Shown here: one piece after another, positions 11,154-19,975 of the stretch
Position numbering within the stretch: the first letter of the stretch is position 1
Layout: each line of letters begins with the position of its first letter
DNA from: Roseobacter weihaiensis
Lineage (GTDB): Bacteria; Pseudomonadota; Alphaproteobacteria; Rhodobacterales; Rhodobacteraceae
Length of the DNA stretch: 64,000 nucleotides
Direction of reading: 5' to 3'
NCBI RefSeq assembly: GCF_020622345.1
Contig: NZ_JACNMO010000007.1
Location: 161,290 to 225,289, forward strand
Notes under the pieces: generated by a model
The model's database searches: none
Seen by the model: the letters and a program-made list of their open reading frames with translations, nothing else
What the model was told of the DNA's origin: nothing
Made by a program: the position numbers and the translations under genes

Positions 11154-12091
11154 AACCGGGCCAGCCGCTCTGTCAGCAGGTCAAAGAAGCCATCCGCGTC
11201 CAGATCACCGATGAAATACGCATTCTTTTGGCGGTCCGTGACGCCCCACCAATCGGCAACGGTCATGCCGAGGGTCAGCTCCGAGCGGGTTTCGATTTCG
11301 ACATTGACGTGCCGCCCGGTGAAGAGGGCCGGTTTGATCAGATAAGCGGTGACGCAGGGGTCATGCAGGGGCGCCCCCGCAGAGCCGTATTTTTCCTTGT
11401 CGAACCGTTCGAAGAAATCGGTCATTTCGGCCACCGCGATGCCGACGGGGGTGCCGAGGGCGCGAAAGGCGTCATTGCGCGGCGCGGTGACCAGCGCCTT
11501 ATGCGTAACGTCCAGCGGCATCACCACAGTGGGAGCGCCGGATTTGAACACGATATCAGCGGCTTCCGGGTCGACGTAAATGTTGAATTCTGCGGTTGGC
11601 GTGATGTTGCCCACCTCGAAATAGGCCCCGCCCATCAGCACGATCTCTTGCACCTTCTGCACGATATCGGGGGCTTTTCGGAACGCGGTGGCGATGTTGG
11701 TCAGCGGGCCCAGCGGGCAGAGCGTGACCGTGCCGGAGGGGGCCGCGCGCAGGGTCTCGATGATGAAGTCCACACCATGCATCTGCTGCAGAGGCATTTG
11801 CGGGTCCGGCAGGTCCGGGCCGTCGAGCCCGGTTTTGCCATGCACATGTTCTGCCGTCACAAGGGCGCGCGCCAGAGGACGATCACACCCCGCATAGACC
11901 GGGACATCGGTTTTGCCCGCCAGTTCACAGATGATCCGCGCATTCTTGGCCGTGAGGTCCAGCGGCACGTTCCCGGCAACACAGGTGAGGCCCAAAACGT
12001 CCAGTTCCTGCGGGCTGGCGAAGGCCAGAAGGATGGCGACTGCGTCGTCCTGACCGGGGTCCGTATCGATGATGATCTTGCGAAGTGTCAT
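11150..12091 (-). CDS. Inosine-uridine-preferring nucleoside hydrolase family protein
   Basis: Hydrolyses the N-glycosidic bond of ribonucleosides to base and ribose for salvage. The calcium-binding signature DTDPGQDDAVA lies at residues 9-19, and LCPLGPLTNIA, MGGAYFEVGNITPTAEFN and HDPCV follow in family order. At 313 residues the length is normal. I use ATG 12091 (MTLRKIIIDTDPG); the longer frame adds 21 residues antisense to the next gene. Base specificity (pyrimidine or purine) cannot be decided from the sequence. Confidence 0.9.
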   Translation of the reverse strand: MTLRKIIIDTDPGQDDAVAILLAFASPQELDVLGLTCVAGNVPLDLTAKNARIICELAGKTDVPVYAGCDRPLARALVTAEHVHGKTGLDGPDLPDPQMPLQQMHGVDFIIETLRAAPSGTVTLCPLGPLTNIATAFRKAPDIVQKVQEIVLMGGAYFEVGNITPTAEFNIYVDPEAADIVFKSGAPTVVMPLDVTHKALVTAPRNDAFRALGTPVGIAVAEMTDFFERFDKEKYGSAGAPLHDPCVTAYLIKPALFTGRHVNVEIETRSELTLGMTVADWWGVTDRQKNAYFIGDLDADGFFDLLTERLARL

Positions 12092-12132
12092 GCGCTCTCT
12101 TTGCCGACCGGGCGGGAAAGAGTCCAGCGGCC

Positions 12133-12588
12133 ATGCACGCCAAATCCGCGCCACATTGCATCGCTAGACCTGACCGGGTGGAAGAGATTTACGCATATCG
12201 GCTGCCAGAAAGGCGGCCTTTTACTTGGTTTGCGATGATTGTGTTTTTGGTGCTCTTTGCGCTGGGGCTGTATCACGACGCGCCCGGCCCGTTCTACCTG
12301 CCATTGGTCGCGGGCGGCGCTATGGCATTCTACATATTGATAAAAAACCACAGCAACGGGCTGAAACTGACGCAAGAGCATCTGATCCTTCCTGCCGGGG
12401 TGTCCCCGCGCAAGGTCCCTCTGGCGGAGATTGCCAAACTGGACTGCGTCACGCGGAGCCACAGGACGGATATGACGGTATATCTGATTTCAGGCGCGGT
12501 GCTGCACGTGTTTTCGAGCGATATCCCGCCAAGGCGGTTCTTTGTGCGGGCCTTGCGGCGGGCCGGGGTGCCGGTGGTTGAACGCTAG
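12133..12588 (+). CDS. Small inner-membrane protein of unknown function
   Basis: A protein of about 151 residues. Two hydrophobic segments (FAMIVFLVLFALGLY and LPLVAGGAMAFYILI) are followed by a soluble, beta-rich domain of about 80 residues (LTQEHLILPAGVSPRKVPL...), resembling the general plan of small PH-like membrane proteins, though I do not recognise the family. The start is uncertain: ATG 12133 has GGGAAAGAG upstream, but GTG 12178 (VEEIYAYRLPERRP) is also plausible. It ends in a CTAG that is also the stop of convergent mazG. Confidence 0.65.
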   Translation: MHAKSAPHCIARPDRVEEIYAYRLPERRPFTWFAMIVFLVLFALGLYHDAPGPFYLPLVAGGAMAFYILIKNHSNGLKLTQEHLILPAGVSPRKVPLAEIAKLDCVTRSHRTDMTVYLISGAVLHVFSSDIPPRRFFVRALRRAGVPVVER

Positions 12589-13400
12589 CGCTTGCGGGTC
12601 TCTGCCTTGACCGCCTCCCAAAGCGCATCCATCTCTGCCAGATCGCTGTCGGCCGGGGTTTTGCCCCGTGCCGCAAGCCTGGCCTCGACCCCTTCGAAAC
12701 GACGGGTGAATTTCGCATTCGCCGCGCGCAGGGCAGCTTCCGGATCGAGCCCGAGGTGGCGGCCAAGATTGGCCATGACAAAGAGCAGATCGCCGAACTC
12801 CTCCTCGATCTCCGCCTGGGTCAGGCTGTCGCGCGCCTCGACAAGCTCTGCGGCCTCCTCGGTGATCTTGTCGAGCACCTCATCGGTCGAGGGCCAGTCA
12901 AACCCCACCCGGGCGGCCCGTTTTTGCAGCTTCAGCGCCCGCAGCAGCGCCGGCAGCCCGATTGCCACCCCGTCAAGCGTGCCCTGTTGTGCTTTCCCGG
13001 CACGCTCGGCGGCCTTGATCTTTTCCCAGTCCGCAGTTTGCTGGTCGGCGGATTTATCGCGGGCCTCATCGCCGAAAACATGCGGGTGCCGGGCCACCAT
13101 CTTGTCGCTGATCGCGCGGACCACGGACTGGAAGGTGAAATGGCCGGCCTCTTCGCCCATGGCGGTGTGATAGACGGTCTGCAACAGCAGATCGCCCAGC
13201 TCGCCCTCCAGCTCGGGCCAGTCGCGGCGTTCTATTGCATCGGCCACCTCATAGGCTTCTTCGATCGTGTAGGGGGCGATGCTGTTGAAATCCTGCTCAA
13301 TATCCCACGGGCAGCCGGTTTCGGGATCCCGCAGGCGGCGCATAATCTCCAGCAGGCGGTCAATTCCGGCGTTGGGATCGTGGATCAGATCATCTGCCAT
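12585..13400 (-). CDS. mazG: Nucleoside triphosphate pyrophosphohydrolase MazG
   Basis: Hydrolyses NTPs to NMP and PPi, cleaning aberrant nucleotides and modulating stress nucleotides. The 271-residue product has two MazG all-alpha repeats: the first has GCPWDIEQDF, IEEAYEVADAI and ELGDLLLQ with the EExxE-ExxD metal site; the second has ITEEAAELVEA and EEFGDLLFVMANLGRHLG. The start is ATG 13400 (MADDLIHDPNAG). The frame stays open 2 kb further upstream, but that part is antisense to three clear genes. The stop overlaps the convergent membrane-protein gene by 4 bp. Confidence 0.95.
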   Translation of the reverse strand: MADDLIHDPNAGIDRLLEIMRRLRDPETGCPWDIEQDFNSIAPYTIEEAYEVADAIERRDWPELEGELGDLLLQTVYHTAMGEEAGHFTFQSVVRAISDKMVARHPHVFGDEARDKSADQQTADWEKIKAAERAGKAQQGTLDGVAIGLPALLRALKLQKRAARVGFDWPSTDEVLDKITEEAAELVEARDSLTQAEIEEEFGDLLFVMANLGRHLGLDPEAALRAANAKFTRRFEGVEARLAARGKTPADSDLAEMDALWEAVKAETRKR

Positions 13401-13463
13401 TGCAGCTTGTGCCTCTTCGGTGTCAGATGCAGATGACAGAACATTCTCCAAGGAGTCCAGACC

Positions 13464-14633
13464 ATGCCCGTTGTTAACCGGATTGCCGACATGAGCGATG
13501 ACATGACCGCGTGGCGGCGGCACCTGCATACCATCCCGGAACTGGGGCTGGAGTGTCACCAGACGGCGGCCTTCGTGGCCGCGCGACTGCGCGACTTTGG
13601 CGTCGATGAACTGCATGAGGGGATCGCCAAGACCGGCATCGTGGCGATCATCAACGGGCAGGGGCCGGGGCCCACGATTGGCTTGCGCGCGGATATGGAC
13701 GCGTTGCCGATCGAGGAGGAAACCGGGCTGGACTATGCCTCGACCCATCCGGGCAGGATGCACGCCTGCGGCCATGACGGGCATACCGCGATGCTGCTGG
13801 GTGCGGCGAAATACCTGGCGGAGACGCGCAATTTTTCCGGTCGTGTGGCGCTGATCTTTCAGCCCGCCGAGGAATTTGGCGGCGGCGGCGAGGTGATGGT
13901 GCAGGAAGGTATCATGGACAGCTTTGAGATCGGTCAGGTTTACGCCATTCACAACGCGCCGGGCAAGGACTTTGGCAGCTTCAACACGCGGCCAGGGCCG
14001 ATCATGGCGGCCGCCGACACGTTTCACATCCACATCACCGGCAAGGGCGGCCATGCGGCCCGGCCCCATGATGCCGTCGATCCGGTGGTGGCGGCCTGTG
14101 CCATCGTGCAGGCGCTTCAGACCATCGTCAGCCGCAACCGCAACCCGCGCGACTCGCTGGTGATCTCCGCCACGCAGATCCACACCGGCACCACCGACAA
14201 CGTGATCCCCGAGACCTGTTATATCAACGGCACCGTGCGCACCTTCGACAAAGCGGTGCAGGCGCTCGTGGTGCGCCGGATGGAGGAGATCATCGCGGGC
14301 CAGGCCGCCAGTTTCGGGCTTGAGGCGCGGCTGGAGTTCGAGTTCGGCTATCCACCCACGGTCAATGATGCGGCGAAGGCGGCGTTTGCCGCCGAGGTGG
14401 CGCGCGAGGTCGCGGGCGAGGCGGGCGTCAACCCGGAGGTGGAGCCTGTCATGGGGGCCGAGGATTTCTCCTACATGCTGGAGAAGCGGCCGGGTGCCTA
14501 CCTGATGCTGGGCCAGGGCGACACCGCAGGCGTGCACCATCCAAAGTACAATTTCAACGATGAGATCGCCCCCATAGGGGCCTCGTTCTTTGCGCGCATG
14601 GTGGAGCGCGCCCAGCCCGCGACCGGAGCCTGA
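13464..14633 (+). CDS. M20-family amidohydrolase (hippurate hydrolase/N-acyl amino acid type)
   Basis: A 389-residue metal-dependent amidohydrolase that cleaves acyl-amino-acid or related amide bonds. Metal-site motifs are MHACGHDGHTAMLLGAA (about residues 91-107) and FQPAEEFGGGGEVM (about 132-146); a dimerisation domain follows, then VMGAEDFSYML and HHPKYNFNDE near the C-terminus. RBS AAGGAGT lies 8 bp before ATG 13464. The next gene begins 3 bp after its stop, and a second ureohydrolase gene follows that, so the three form one operon. This suggests stepwise nitrogen release from a guanidino or amide compound; the exact substrate is unknown. Confidence 0.87.
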   Translation: MPVVNRIADMSDDMTAWRRHLHTIPELGLECHQTAAFVAARLRDFGVDELHEGIAKTGIVAIINGQGPGPTIGLRADMDALPIEEETGLDYASTHPGRMHACGHDGHTAMLLGAAKYLAETRNFSGRVALIFQPAEEFGGGGEVMVQEGIMDSFEIGQVYAIHNAPGKDFGSFNTRPGPIMAAADTFHIHITGKGGHAARPHDAVDPVVAACAIVQALQTIVSRNRNPRDSLVISATQIHTGTTDNVIPETCYINGTVRTFDKAVQALVVRRMEEIIAGQAASFGLEARLEFEFGYPPTVNDAAKAAFAAEVAREVAGEAGVNPEVEPVMGAEDFSYMLEKRPGAYLMLGQGDTAGVHHPKYNFNDEIAPIGASFFARMVERAQPATGA

Positions 14634-14636
14634 TGG

Positions 14637-15605
14637 ATGGCGCTGGAAGACGCAAAGACCCAGATGGATCACGCCTTCACGCGCGACGACCCCAAAGGCC
14701 CGAGCTTTGAGCTGACCTTTGGCGGCGCGCTGTCGTTTCTGCGGCGCAAGTATACCAAGGATCTGACGGGTGTGGACATTGCGGTGACCGGGGTGCCGTT
14801 CGATCAGGCGGTGACCAACCGGCCCGGCACAAGGCTGGGGCCGCGCGCGATCCGCGAGGCCTCCAGCCTGCAGGCACCCGATGCGCCCTACGGTTGGCCC
14901 TTTGATGTGCTCAGCGAGCGGGTGGTCGTGGATTACGGGGACCTGGCCTTTGACTATGCCAATGTGCCGGCCTTTCCCGAGGCGCTGACCGCGCATATTC
15001 GCGGGATTCTTGACGCCGGTGCGGCCAGTGTCGTGCTGGGGGGCGATCACTATATCAGCTTTCCGATCCTCAAGGCCTATGCGGAGAAATACGGCCCGCT
15101 CAGCCTGTTGCAGTTCGATGCGCATACCGACACATGGGCGGACGAGGACCTGTCCCGCGTGGACCACGGCACGATGTTCTACAAGGCGGTGAAATCGGGG
15201 ATCGTCGACCCGGCCACGTCGGTACAGGTCGGCATTCGGACCACCAACGCCGATACGCTGGGTGTGAACATCATCGACGCACGTGAGGTCCACGGGAGCG
15301 ATCCCGCCGCGGTGGTGACCAAGATCAAGTCCATTCTCGGCGACCGCCCCTGTTATCTGAGCTTTGACATTGACGCGCTCGACCCGGCCTATGCGCCGGG
15401 CACGGGCACCCCGGTCTGGGGCGGGCTGACCAGCGCGCAGGCGGCGGCAATGCTGCGCGAGCTGGCGGGGATCAACATCGTCGGTGGCGATATTGTGGAG
15501 GTCTCGCCGCCCTTTGATACCACCGGCGCGACCGCGATTGCAGGCGCGCATGTGGCCACCGAAATACTCAGCCTGCTGGGCTGGCGGATGCGTGAAGAGA
15601 CATAA
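14637..15605 (+). CDS. Ureohydrolase (agmatinase-like), first of a tandem pair
   Basis: A 322-residue arginase/agmatinase-fold enzyme that hydrolyses a guanidino group to urea and an amine. All binuclear manganese motifs are present: GGDHYISFP, FDAHTDTW and SFDIDALDPAYAPGTGTP. It starts 3 bp after the M20 gene and ends 2 bp before the second ureohydrolase. It differs clearly from its partner (for example GGDHY instead of GGDHS), so this is not a recent duplication. Agmatine, guanidinobutyrate, guanidinopropionate and formiminoglutamate are all possible substrates. Confidence 0.85.
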   Translation: MALEDAKTQMDHAFTRDDPKGPSFELTFGGALSFLRRKYTKDLTGVDIAVTGVPFDQAVTNRPGTRLGPRAIREASSLQAPDAPYGWPFDVLSERVVVDYGDLAFDYANVPAFPEALTAHIRGILDAGAASVVLGGDHYISFPILKAYAEKYGPLSLLQFDAHTDTWADEDLSRVDHGTMFYKAVKSGIVDPATSVQVGIRTTNADTLGVNIIDAREVHGSDPAAVVTKIKSILGDRPCYLSFDIDALDPAYAPGTGTPVWGGLTSAQAAAMLRELAGINIVGGDIVEVSPPFDTTGATAIAGAHVATEILSLLGWRMREET

Positions 15606-15607
15606 GC

Positions 15608-16558
15608 ATGAGTACCAAGAACCAACCTATCAGCGGCAATGATCTGGCGCGCTTTTCCGGGCCGGGCAGTTTTATGCGGCTGCCGATGGTCAATGACCTC
15701 AAAGGGCTCGACGTGGCCTTTCTGGGGGTGCCCATCGACATCGGCACCTCCTGGCGCTCGGGCACGCGGTTCGGCCCCAAGGAGGTGCGGTCGCAAAGTG
15801 CGATGATCCGGCCCTATCACATGGGCACTGGCGCGGCCCCCTTCGACAGCCTGCAGGTGGCCGATATCGGCGATCTGGCGATCAACACCTTTTCGCTGGC
15901 CCAGAGCCTGAAGATCATCGAGGAAAGCTACAACGCCATTCTGGACTATGACGCCATGCCCATCGCCATCGGGGGCGATCATTCGATCACCCTGCCGATC
16001 CTGCGGGCGATGCACAAACGCCACGGGCCGGTGGCACTGGTGCATGTGGATGCCCATGCGGATGTGAACAACGATATGTTCGGTGAGCGTGAAACCCATG
16101 GCACGGTCTTTCGCCGCGCCCACGAGGAAGGGTTGATCCTGCCTGAAAAGACCTATCAGATCGGTCTGCGCGGCACCGGCTACACGGCCGAGGATTTCGC
16201 CGAGGCGCAGGGCTGGGGGTTTCAGCAATTCCCGGCGCAAGAGCTCTGGCATCGCAGCCTGTCCGGCCTGGGCGGCGAGATCCGGCGCGACATCGGGCCC
16301 GAGACGCCGGTCTATGTCACCTACGATATCGACAGTCTCGATCCGGCGTTTGCGCCGGGCACCGGCACGCCCGAGATCGGCGGGCTGACCACCCCGCAGG
16401 CGATGGAACTGATCCGCGCGCTCAAAGGGCTTAATATCGTCGGCTGTGATCTTGTAGAAGTCTCGCCCCCTTACGATATATCAGGAAACACGGCGCTTGT
16501 CGGGGCAAACATCCTCTTTGAGCTGCTGTGCGTTCTGCCGGGGGTCCGGTACCGCTAG
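15608..16558 (+). CDS. speB: Ureohydrolase (agmatinase/guanidinobutyrase-like), second of a tandem pair
   Basis: A 316-residue enzyme of the same fold, with GGDHSITLP, HVDAHADVN, ETHGTVFRRA and TYDIDSLDPAFAPGTGTP. The ordering and the N-terminal FGVPxDxGTS-like block (LGVPIDIGTSWRSGTRFGP) resemble agmatinases and guanidinobutyrases more strongly than the preceding gene does. The symbol speB reflects the usual label for such proteins and is not proof of agmatine use. It is the last gene of the M20-ureohydrolase-ureohydrolase operon; a 40-bp gap separates it from the DUF1499 gene. Confidence 0.85.
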   Translation: MSTKNQPISGNDLARFSGPGSFMRLPMVNDLKGLDVAFLGVPIDIGTSWRSGTRFGPKEVRSQSAMIRPYHMGTGAAPFDSLQVADIGDLAINTFSLAQSLKIIEESYNAILDYDAMPIAIGGDHSITLPILRAMHKRHGPVALVHVDAHADVNNDMFGERETHGTVFRRAHEEGLILPEKTYQIGLRGTGYTAEDFAEAQGWGFQQFPAQELWHRSLSGLGGEIRRDIGPETPVYVTYDIDSLDPAFAPGTGTPEIGGLTTPQAMELIRALKGLNIVGCDLVEVSPPYDISGNTALVGANILFELLCVLPGVRYR

Positions 16559-16598
16559 GCAGGGTTCTGGCGGAAGGTCATGAAAGGGGTCTTGAAAC

Positions 16599-17003
16599 AT
16601 GCGCTTTGTGCTGCTGATTTTGATTTTGCTGGTTGTCGCCGGGCTGGGGTACATCCGTCTGGCCCCGAGTGATGCGGCGCGCTGGCACGTGCCGGTCGAG
16701 GAGACGGAGAGCGCCGATTTCGACGGCGGTGCCGTGCGGGTGGTTGAAGCCTCGCCAGAGGATTTCGCCGCCGCGGCGGCCTTCATGGAGGCGCTGCCGC
16801 GCACGCAGGTTCTTGCCGGCAGCACGGACGCAGGCCGGGTGACATACATCACACGCTCCGCAGCCTTCGGATTTCCCGACTACACCACGCTGGAGTATGC
16901 GGACGGCACGCTCAAGGCCCATGCCCGGCTGCGGTTTGGCCGGTCAGATATGGGCGTCAATCGCGAACGACTCGAAGGGTTGCTCGCCGCGCTCCAGGGA
17001 TGA
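16599..17003 (+). CDS. DUF1499 family protein, membrane-anchored
   Basis: A 134-residue protein with an N-terminal hydrophobic segment (LLILILLVVAGLGYIRL) followed by a DUF1499 domain ending in the characteristic [17 protein letters not shown]. The function is not known. Its last 60 bases overlap, antisense, the end of the small secreted-protein gene on the other strand. Confidence 0.75.
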   Translation: MRFVLLILILLVVAGLGYIRLAPSDAARWHVPVEETESADFDGGAVRVVEASPEDFAAAAAFMEALPRTQVLAGSTDAGRVTYITRSAAFGFPDYTTLEYADGTLKAHARLRFGRSDMGVNRERLEGLLAALQG

Positions 17004-17231
17004 GGACAGGCAGCCCTGCTGGACCTCGCGCCACATCGGCACATTCAGCGACATCTGGCACTGCGCCATGAACATACGCCCGTCGACGTTCAGGCAAATC
17101 GTCTCGCCCAGTTCAATGCGGCCGCCGGATCGGTCGGTGCAATAACACTCGACGGTTTTCCCGCTGGGGTAGGTCACGTCTGCGGCGGCAGGCAGGGCCG
17201 CGAAAAAAAATATGAAAGCAAGTCGTTTCAT
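16944..17231 (-). CDS. Small secreted protein with four cysteines
   Basis: A 95-residue product with a clear signal peptide ([17 protein letters not shown], likely cut after ADA/AAA) and a mature part of about 78 residues containing Cys in ECYC, ETICLN, AQCQMS and QGCLSS. The block [23 protein letters not shown] (with one Q between) looks like a conserved domain seen in other Rhodobacterales proteins, but I cannot name a function. The final 60 bases overlap the DUF1499 gene antisense; a shorter true product would avoid this, but no earlier stop exists. Confidence 0.65.
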   Translation of the reverse strand: MKRLAFIFFFAALPAAADVTYPSGKTVECYCTDRSGGRIELGETICLNVDGRMFMAQCQMSLNVPMWREVQQGCLSSSLERGEQPFESFAIDAHI

Positions 17232-17293
17232 GGGGTAATGCTAGCATGGAATGTGCCCTTGACCAAAGGCTTTCAATATCGGATTGCAGGGGC

Positions 17294-18349
17294 ATGATCC
17301 CACGCTCAAGACTTAAGCAGATTACCGATCGTTTTCAGTATCTGGAGGCGGCGATGGCGGCCGGAGACGGGGCGGCCGATATCGCCGCACTGGCCAAGGA
17401 GTATTCCGATCTGCGCCCGGTGGTGGAGCAGATCAGTGCCTACGAGCAGTTGCTGAACGACCTGGCCGAGGCGCAGGAGATGCTGGCGGACCCTGACATG
17501 GCGCCGCTGGCCGAAGAGGAACTGCCGCGCCTCAAGGCGGCGCTGCCCGAGGCCGAGACCGCCTTGCAACTGGCGCTGTTGCCCCGCGACAAGGCCGATG
17601 CCAAACCGGCGATGCTGGAAATCCGCCCCGGCACCGGCGGGGATGAGGCTGCCCTGTTTGCCGGGGATCTTTTGCGCATGTACCAGCGCTATGCGGAGGC
17701 GCGTGGCTGGAAGATGGAGATCATAGAGCTGCAGGAGACCGAGCTTGGCGGCATCAAGGAGGTCGTTGCCCACGTCAAGGGCGAGAATGTCTTTGCCCGG
17801 CTCAAGTTCGAAAGCGGCGTGCACCGGGTGCAGCGGGTGCCCGCGACCGAAAGCGGCGGGCGGATTCATACCTCGGCGGCGACCGTTGCGGTGCTGCCCG
17901 AGGCCGAAGACGTCGATATCCAGATCGCGCCCAACGATCTGCGGATTGATACGATGCGCGCCTCCGGGGCCGGGGGGCAGCACGTCAATACCACCGACTC
18001 CGCGGTGCGGATCACCCATGTGCCCTCGGGCATCGTCGTGACCAGCTCCGAGAAATCGCAGCACCGCAACCGCGAGATCGCGATGCAGGTGCTCAAGGCC
18101 CGCCTCTATGATCTGGAGCGGAGCCGGGCGGACAGCGAACGCTCCGCCGACCGGGCCGCCCAGGTGGGCTCCGGCGACCGCTCGGAACGCATCCGCACCT
18201 ATAACTTTCCGCAAGGCCGCATGACCGATCACCGCATCAATCTGACACTCTACCGGCTCGATGCGATCCTGCAGGGCGATCTGGATGAGATCGTGGATGC
18301 GCTGACGGCAGATGCGCAGGCCCGGCAGATGGCGGAGATGGGGCAGTGA
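17294..18349 (+). CDS. prfA: Peptide chain release factor 1
   Basis: Recognises UAA and UAG stops and triggers peptide release. The GGQ catalytic motif is in [16 protein letters not shown] near residue 226; the anticodon-mimic region PAT lies in [20 protein letters not shown]. At 351 residues the length is normal. ATG 17294 ([18 protein letters not shown]) is the family start; a 16-codon upstream extension to 17246 has no family character. It overlaps prmC by 4 bp, and PrmC is the enzyme that methylates this GGQ glutamine. Confidence 0.96.
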   Translation: MIPRSRLKQITDRFQYLEAAMAAGDGAADIAALAKEYSDLRPVVEQISAYEQLLNDLAEAQEMLADPDMAPLAEEELPRLKAALPEAETALQLALLPRDKADAKPAMLEIRPGTGGDEAALFAGDLLRMYQRYAEARGWKMEIIELQETELGGIKEVVAHVKGENVFARLKFESGVHRVQRVPATESGGRIHTSAATVAVLPEAEDVDIQIAPNDLRIDTMRASGAGGQHVNTTDSAVRITHVPSGIVVTSSEKSQHRNREIAMQVLKARLYDLERSRADSERSADRAAQVGSGDRSERIRTYNFPQGRMTDHRINLTLYRLDAILQGDLDEIVDALTADAQARQMAEMGQ

Positions 18350-19179
18350 CCGCTGCCGAAGCGATGGTGGCGGCCATGGCGCGGCTGCGCGCGGCAGGCG
18401 TGCCGGACCCCGCGCGCGACGCGCGGGTGCTTCTGGCCCATGCCGCCCGGGTCGATGCCGCGCGGGTCACCCTGATCGCGCCCGAGGACATCGCACCGGA
18501 CATTGCCGAGCGCTACGACCACCTTGTGGCCCTGCGCGCGGTGCGGGTGCCGGTCTCCCAGCTCATCGGCTCGCGCGAGTTCTACGGGCGGCGGTTCGAT
18601 ATCTCCAGCGAGGTGCTCGACCCGCGCCCGGAGACGGAGACCCTTGTGGAAACCGCCCTTTGTGGTCCCTTTGACCGGGTGCTGGACCTTGGTGTCGGGT
18701 CGGGCTGCATCTTGGTCACGCTGCTGGCAGAGCGGCCGGAGGCCTCCGGCGTGGGGGTTGATATCAGCGAGGTGGCCTGCCTTCAGGCCAGCGCCAATGC
18801 GGTGCTGCATGCGGTGGCGGACCGGGCCATGCTGCAGCAGTCCGACTGGTTTGACAGGGTAGAGGACCGGTTCGATCTGATCGTCTCCAATCCGCCTTAT
18901 CTGGCGGCCAGTGAAATGCAGCACGTCCAGCCCGAACTGCGCGATCATGAGCCGCGCGCGGCACTGACGGATGAGGCGGACGGGCTGAGCGCTTACCGGG
19001 TCATTGCCGCGGAGGCGCAGGGGTACCTGAGTGCCACGGGTCGCGTCCTGGTTGAAATTGGCTGGCGGCAGGCCCCCGACGTCCAACAGATATTCCAGGA
19101 GCAGGGCTGGGGAGAGATAGCGATTCTCCCTGATCTGGGAGGTCGGGACAGGGTGCTCTGCGCGTCCAAGCCCGGCTGA
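18346..19179 (+). CDS. prmC: Release factor glutamine N5-methyltransferase
   Basis: Methylates the GGQ glutamine of release factors using S-adenosylmethionine. It is a 277-residue protein with an N-terminal helical domain, then the SAM-binding strand [17 protein letters not shown] and the catalytic SNPPYL motif near residue 180. It begins with GTG at 18346, which overlaps the TGA of prfA (GTGA), giving translational coupling with its substrate. No ATG near the expected N-terminus fits as well. Confidence 0.95.
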   Translation: MTAAEAMVAAMARLRAAGVPDPARDARVLLAHAARVDAARVTLIAPEDIAPDIAERYDHLVALRAVRVPVSQLIGSREFYGRRFDISSEVLDPRPETETLVETALCGPFDRVLDLGVGSGCILVTLLAERPEASGVGVDISEVACLQASANAVLHAVADRAMLQQSDWFDRVEDRFDLIVSNPPYLAASEMQHVQPELRDHEPRAALTDEADGLSAYRVIAAEAQGYLSATGRVLVEIGWRQAPDVQQIFQEQGWGEIAILPDLGGRDRVLCASKPG

Positions 19180-19208
19180 AACCCACCGGAATTTCAGGAA
19201 ATTTAACC

Positions 19209-19232
19209 AAAACCGTGCCAAACTGCGGTTTT
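19209..19232 (+). terminator. Possible terminator after prfA-prmC
   Basis: AAAACCG and CGGTTTT form a 7-bp stem with a 10-nt loop, 30 bp after the prmC stop, with the T run built into the 3' arm (TTTTCCTCTT). It is weak by GC content, so a modest call. Confidence 0.45.
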
Positions 19233-19401
19233 CCTCTTGCAGCGATGCGCCTGCCATGCATATTCAAGGATGTTGCAGCGGTGGATACTTCTCTGATGTG
19301 GTCCCGCGCGGCATTATGCCCAACATATCGAAAGCCGGAGAATATGCTGCACGAGGCGCATCCGGTTCCACGATCAACAGCACGAAGGCTGAGCAAGCTT
19401 C

Positions 19402-19947
19402 ATGAAATCATCGCGATCCCGGTCCCGCTCAAAGGGCAACCGCAACAGGTCCAATAATCAAGGCGGTAACGTTGTAAACCGCGTCTTTGACAGCTCGGGT
19501 CCCGAGGGGAAAGTGCGCGGGACACCGCAGCAGATCATTGAAAAGTATAACCAACTGGCGCGTGACGCGCAGCTGAGCAATGACCGTGTCGCCGCTGAGA
19601 ACTTTCAGCAGCACGCCGAACATTACACGCGCCTGCTCAGCGAGGCGCAGCGCGAAATCGACCAGCGCCGCGAGGAGCAGGAACGCCAGAACCGCGAGCG
19701 CCAGGCAGAGCGGGACCGCGAACGCGCCGAACGCCAGGAACGCGAAGCGGCGCAGGCCGCCGAGGAACACCCCATCGCCCCGGCGCCGGTTCAGGAGGGG
19801 GACAGCGGGCTTGTCGAGACACCCGAAAGCCAGCCCAAGCCCAAACGGACACCGCGCCGCAAGCCACGCCCCAAGCCCGCACCCGCAGCAGAGGCGGAGA
19901 CATCGTCGGACGGCGGTGGAGATGACGCTCCGAAGGCGGCTGAGTAA
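19402..19947 (+). CDS. DUF4167 domain protein
   Basis: A 181-residue, highly charged protein. The N-terminus MKSSRSRSRSKGNRNRSNNQ and the block VNRVFDSSGPEGKVRGTPQQIIEKYNQLARDA match DUF4167, found across alphaproteobacteria. Residues about 75-115 form an Arg/Glu-rich single helix or coiled coil (REEQERQNRERQAERDRE), and the C-terminal third is Pro/Lys/Arg-rich and probably disordered. The basic ends suggest RNA or DNA binding; this is inference. It has its own 222-bp upstream region and is convergent with rsmA. Confidence 0.8.
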   Translation: MKSSRSRSRSKGNRNRSNNQGGNVVNRVFDSSGPEGKVRGTPQQIIEKYNQLARDAQLSNDRVAAENFQQHAEHYTRLLSEAQREIDQRREEQERQNRERQAERDRERAERQEREAAQAAEEHPIAPAPVQEGDSGLVETPESQPKPKRTPRRKPRPKPAPAAEAETSSDGGGDDAPKAAE

Positions 19948-19975
19948 AATCCGCGGCGCGCTACCGGGGGGTCTT

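Noticed and set aside
13401..15551. Open minus-strand extension of mazG (988 codons in total)
   Set aside because: The upstream 717 codons are antisense to the M20 and first ureohydrolase genes, which have full catalytic motifs; the real MazG N-terminus begins at 13400.
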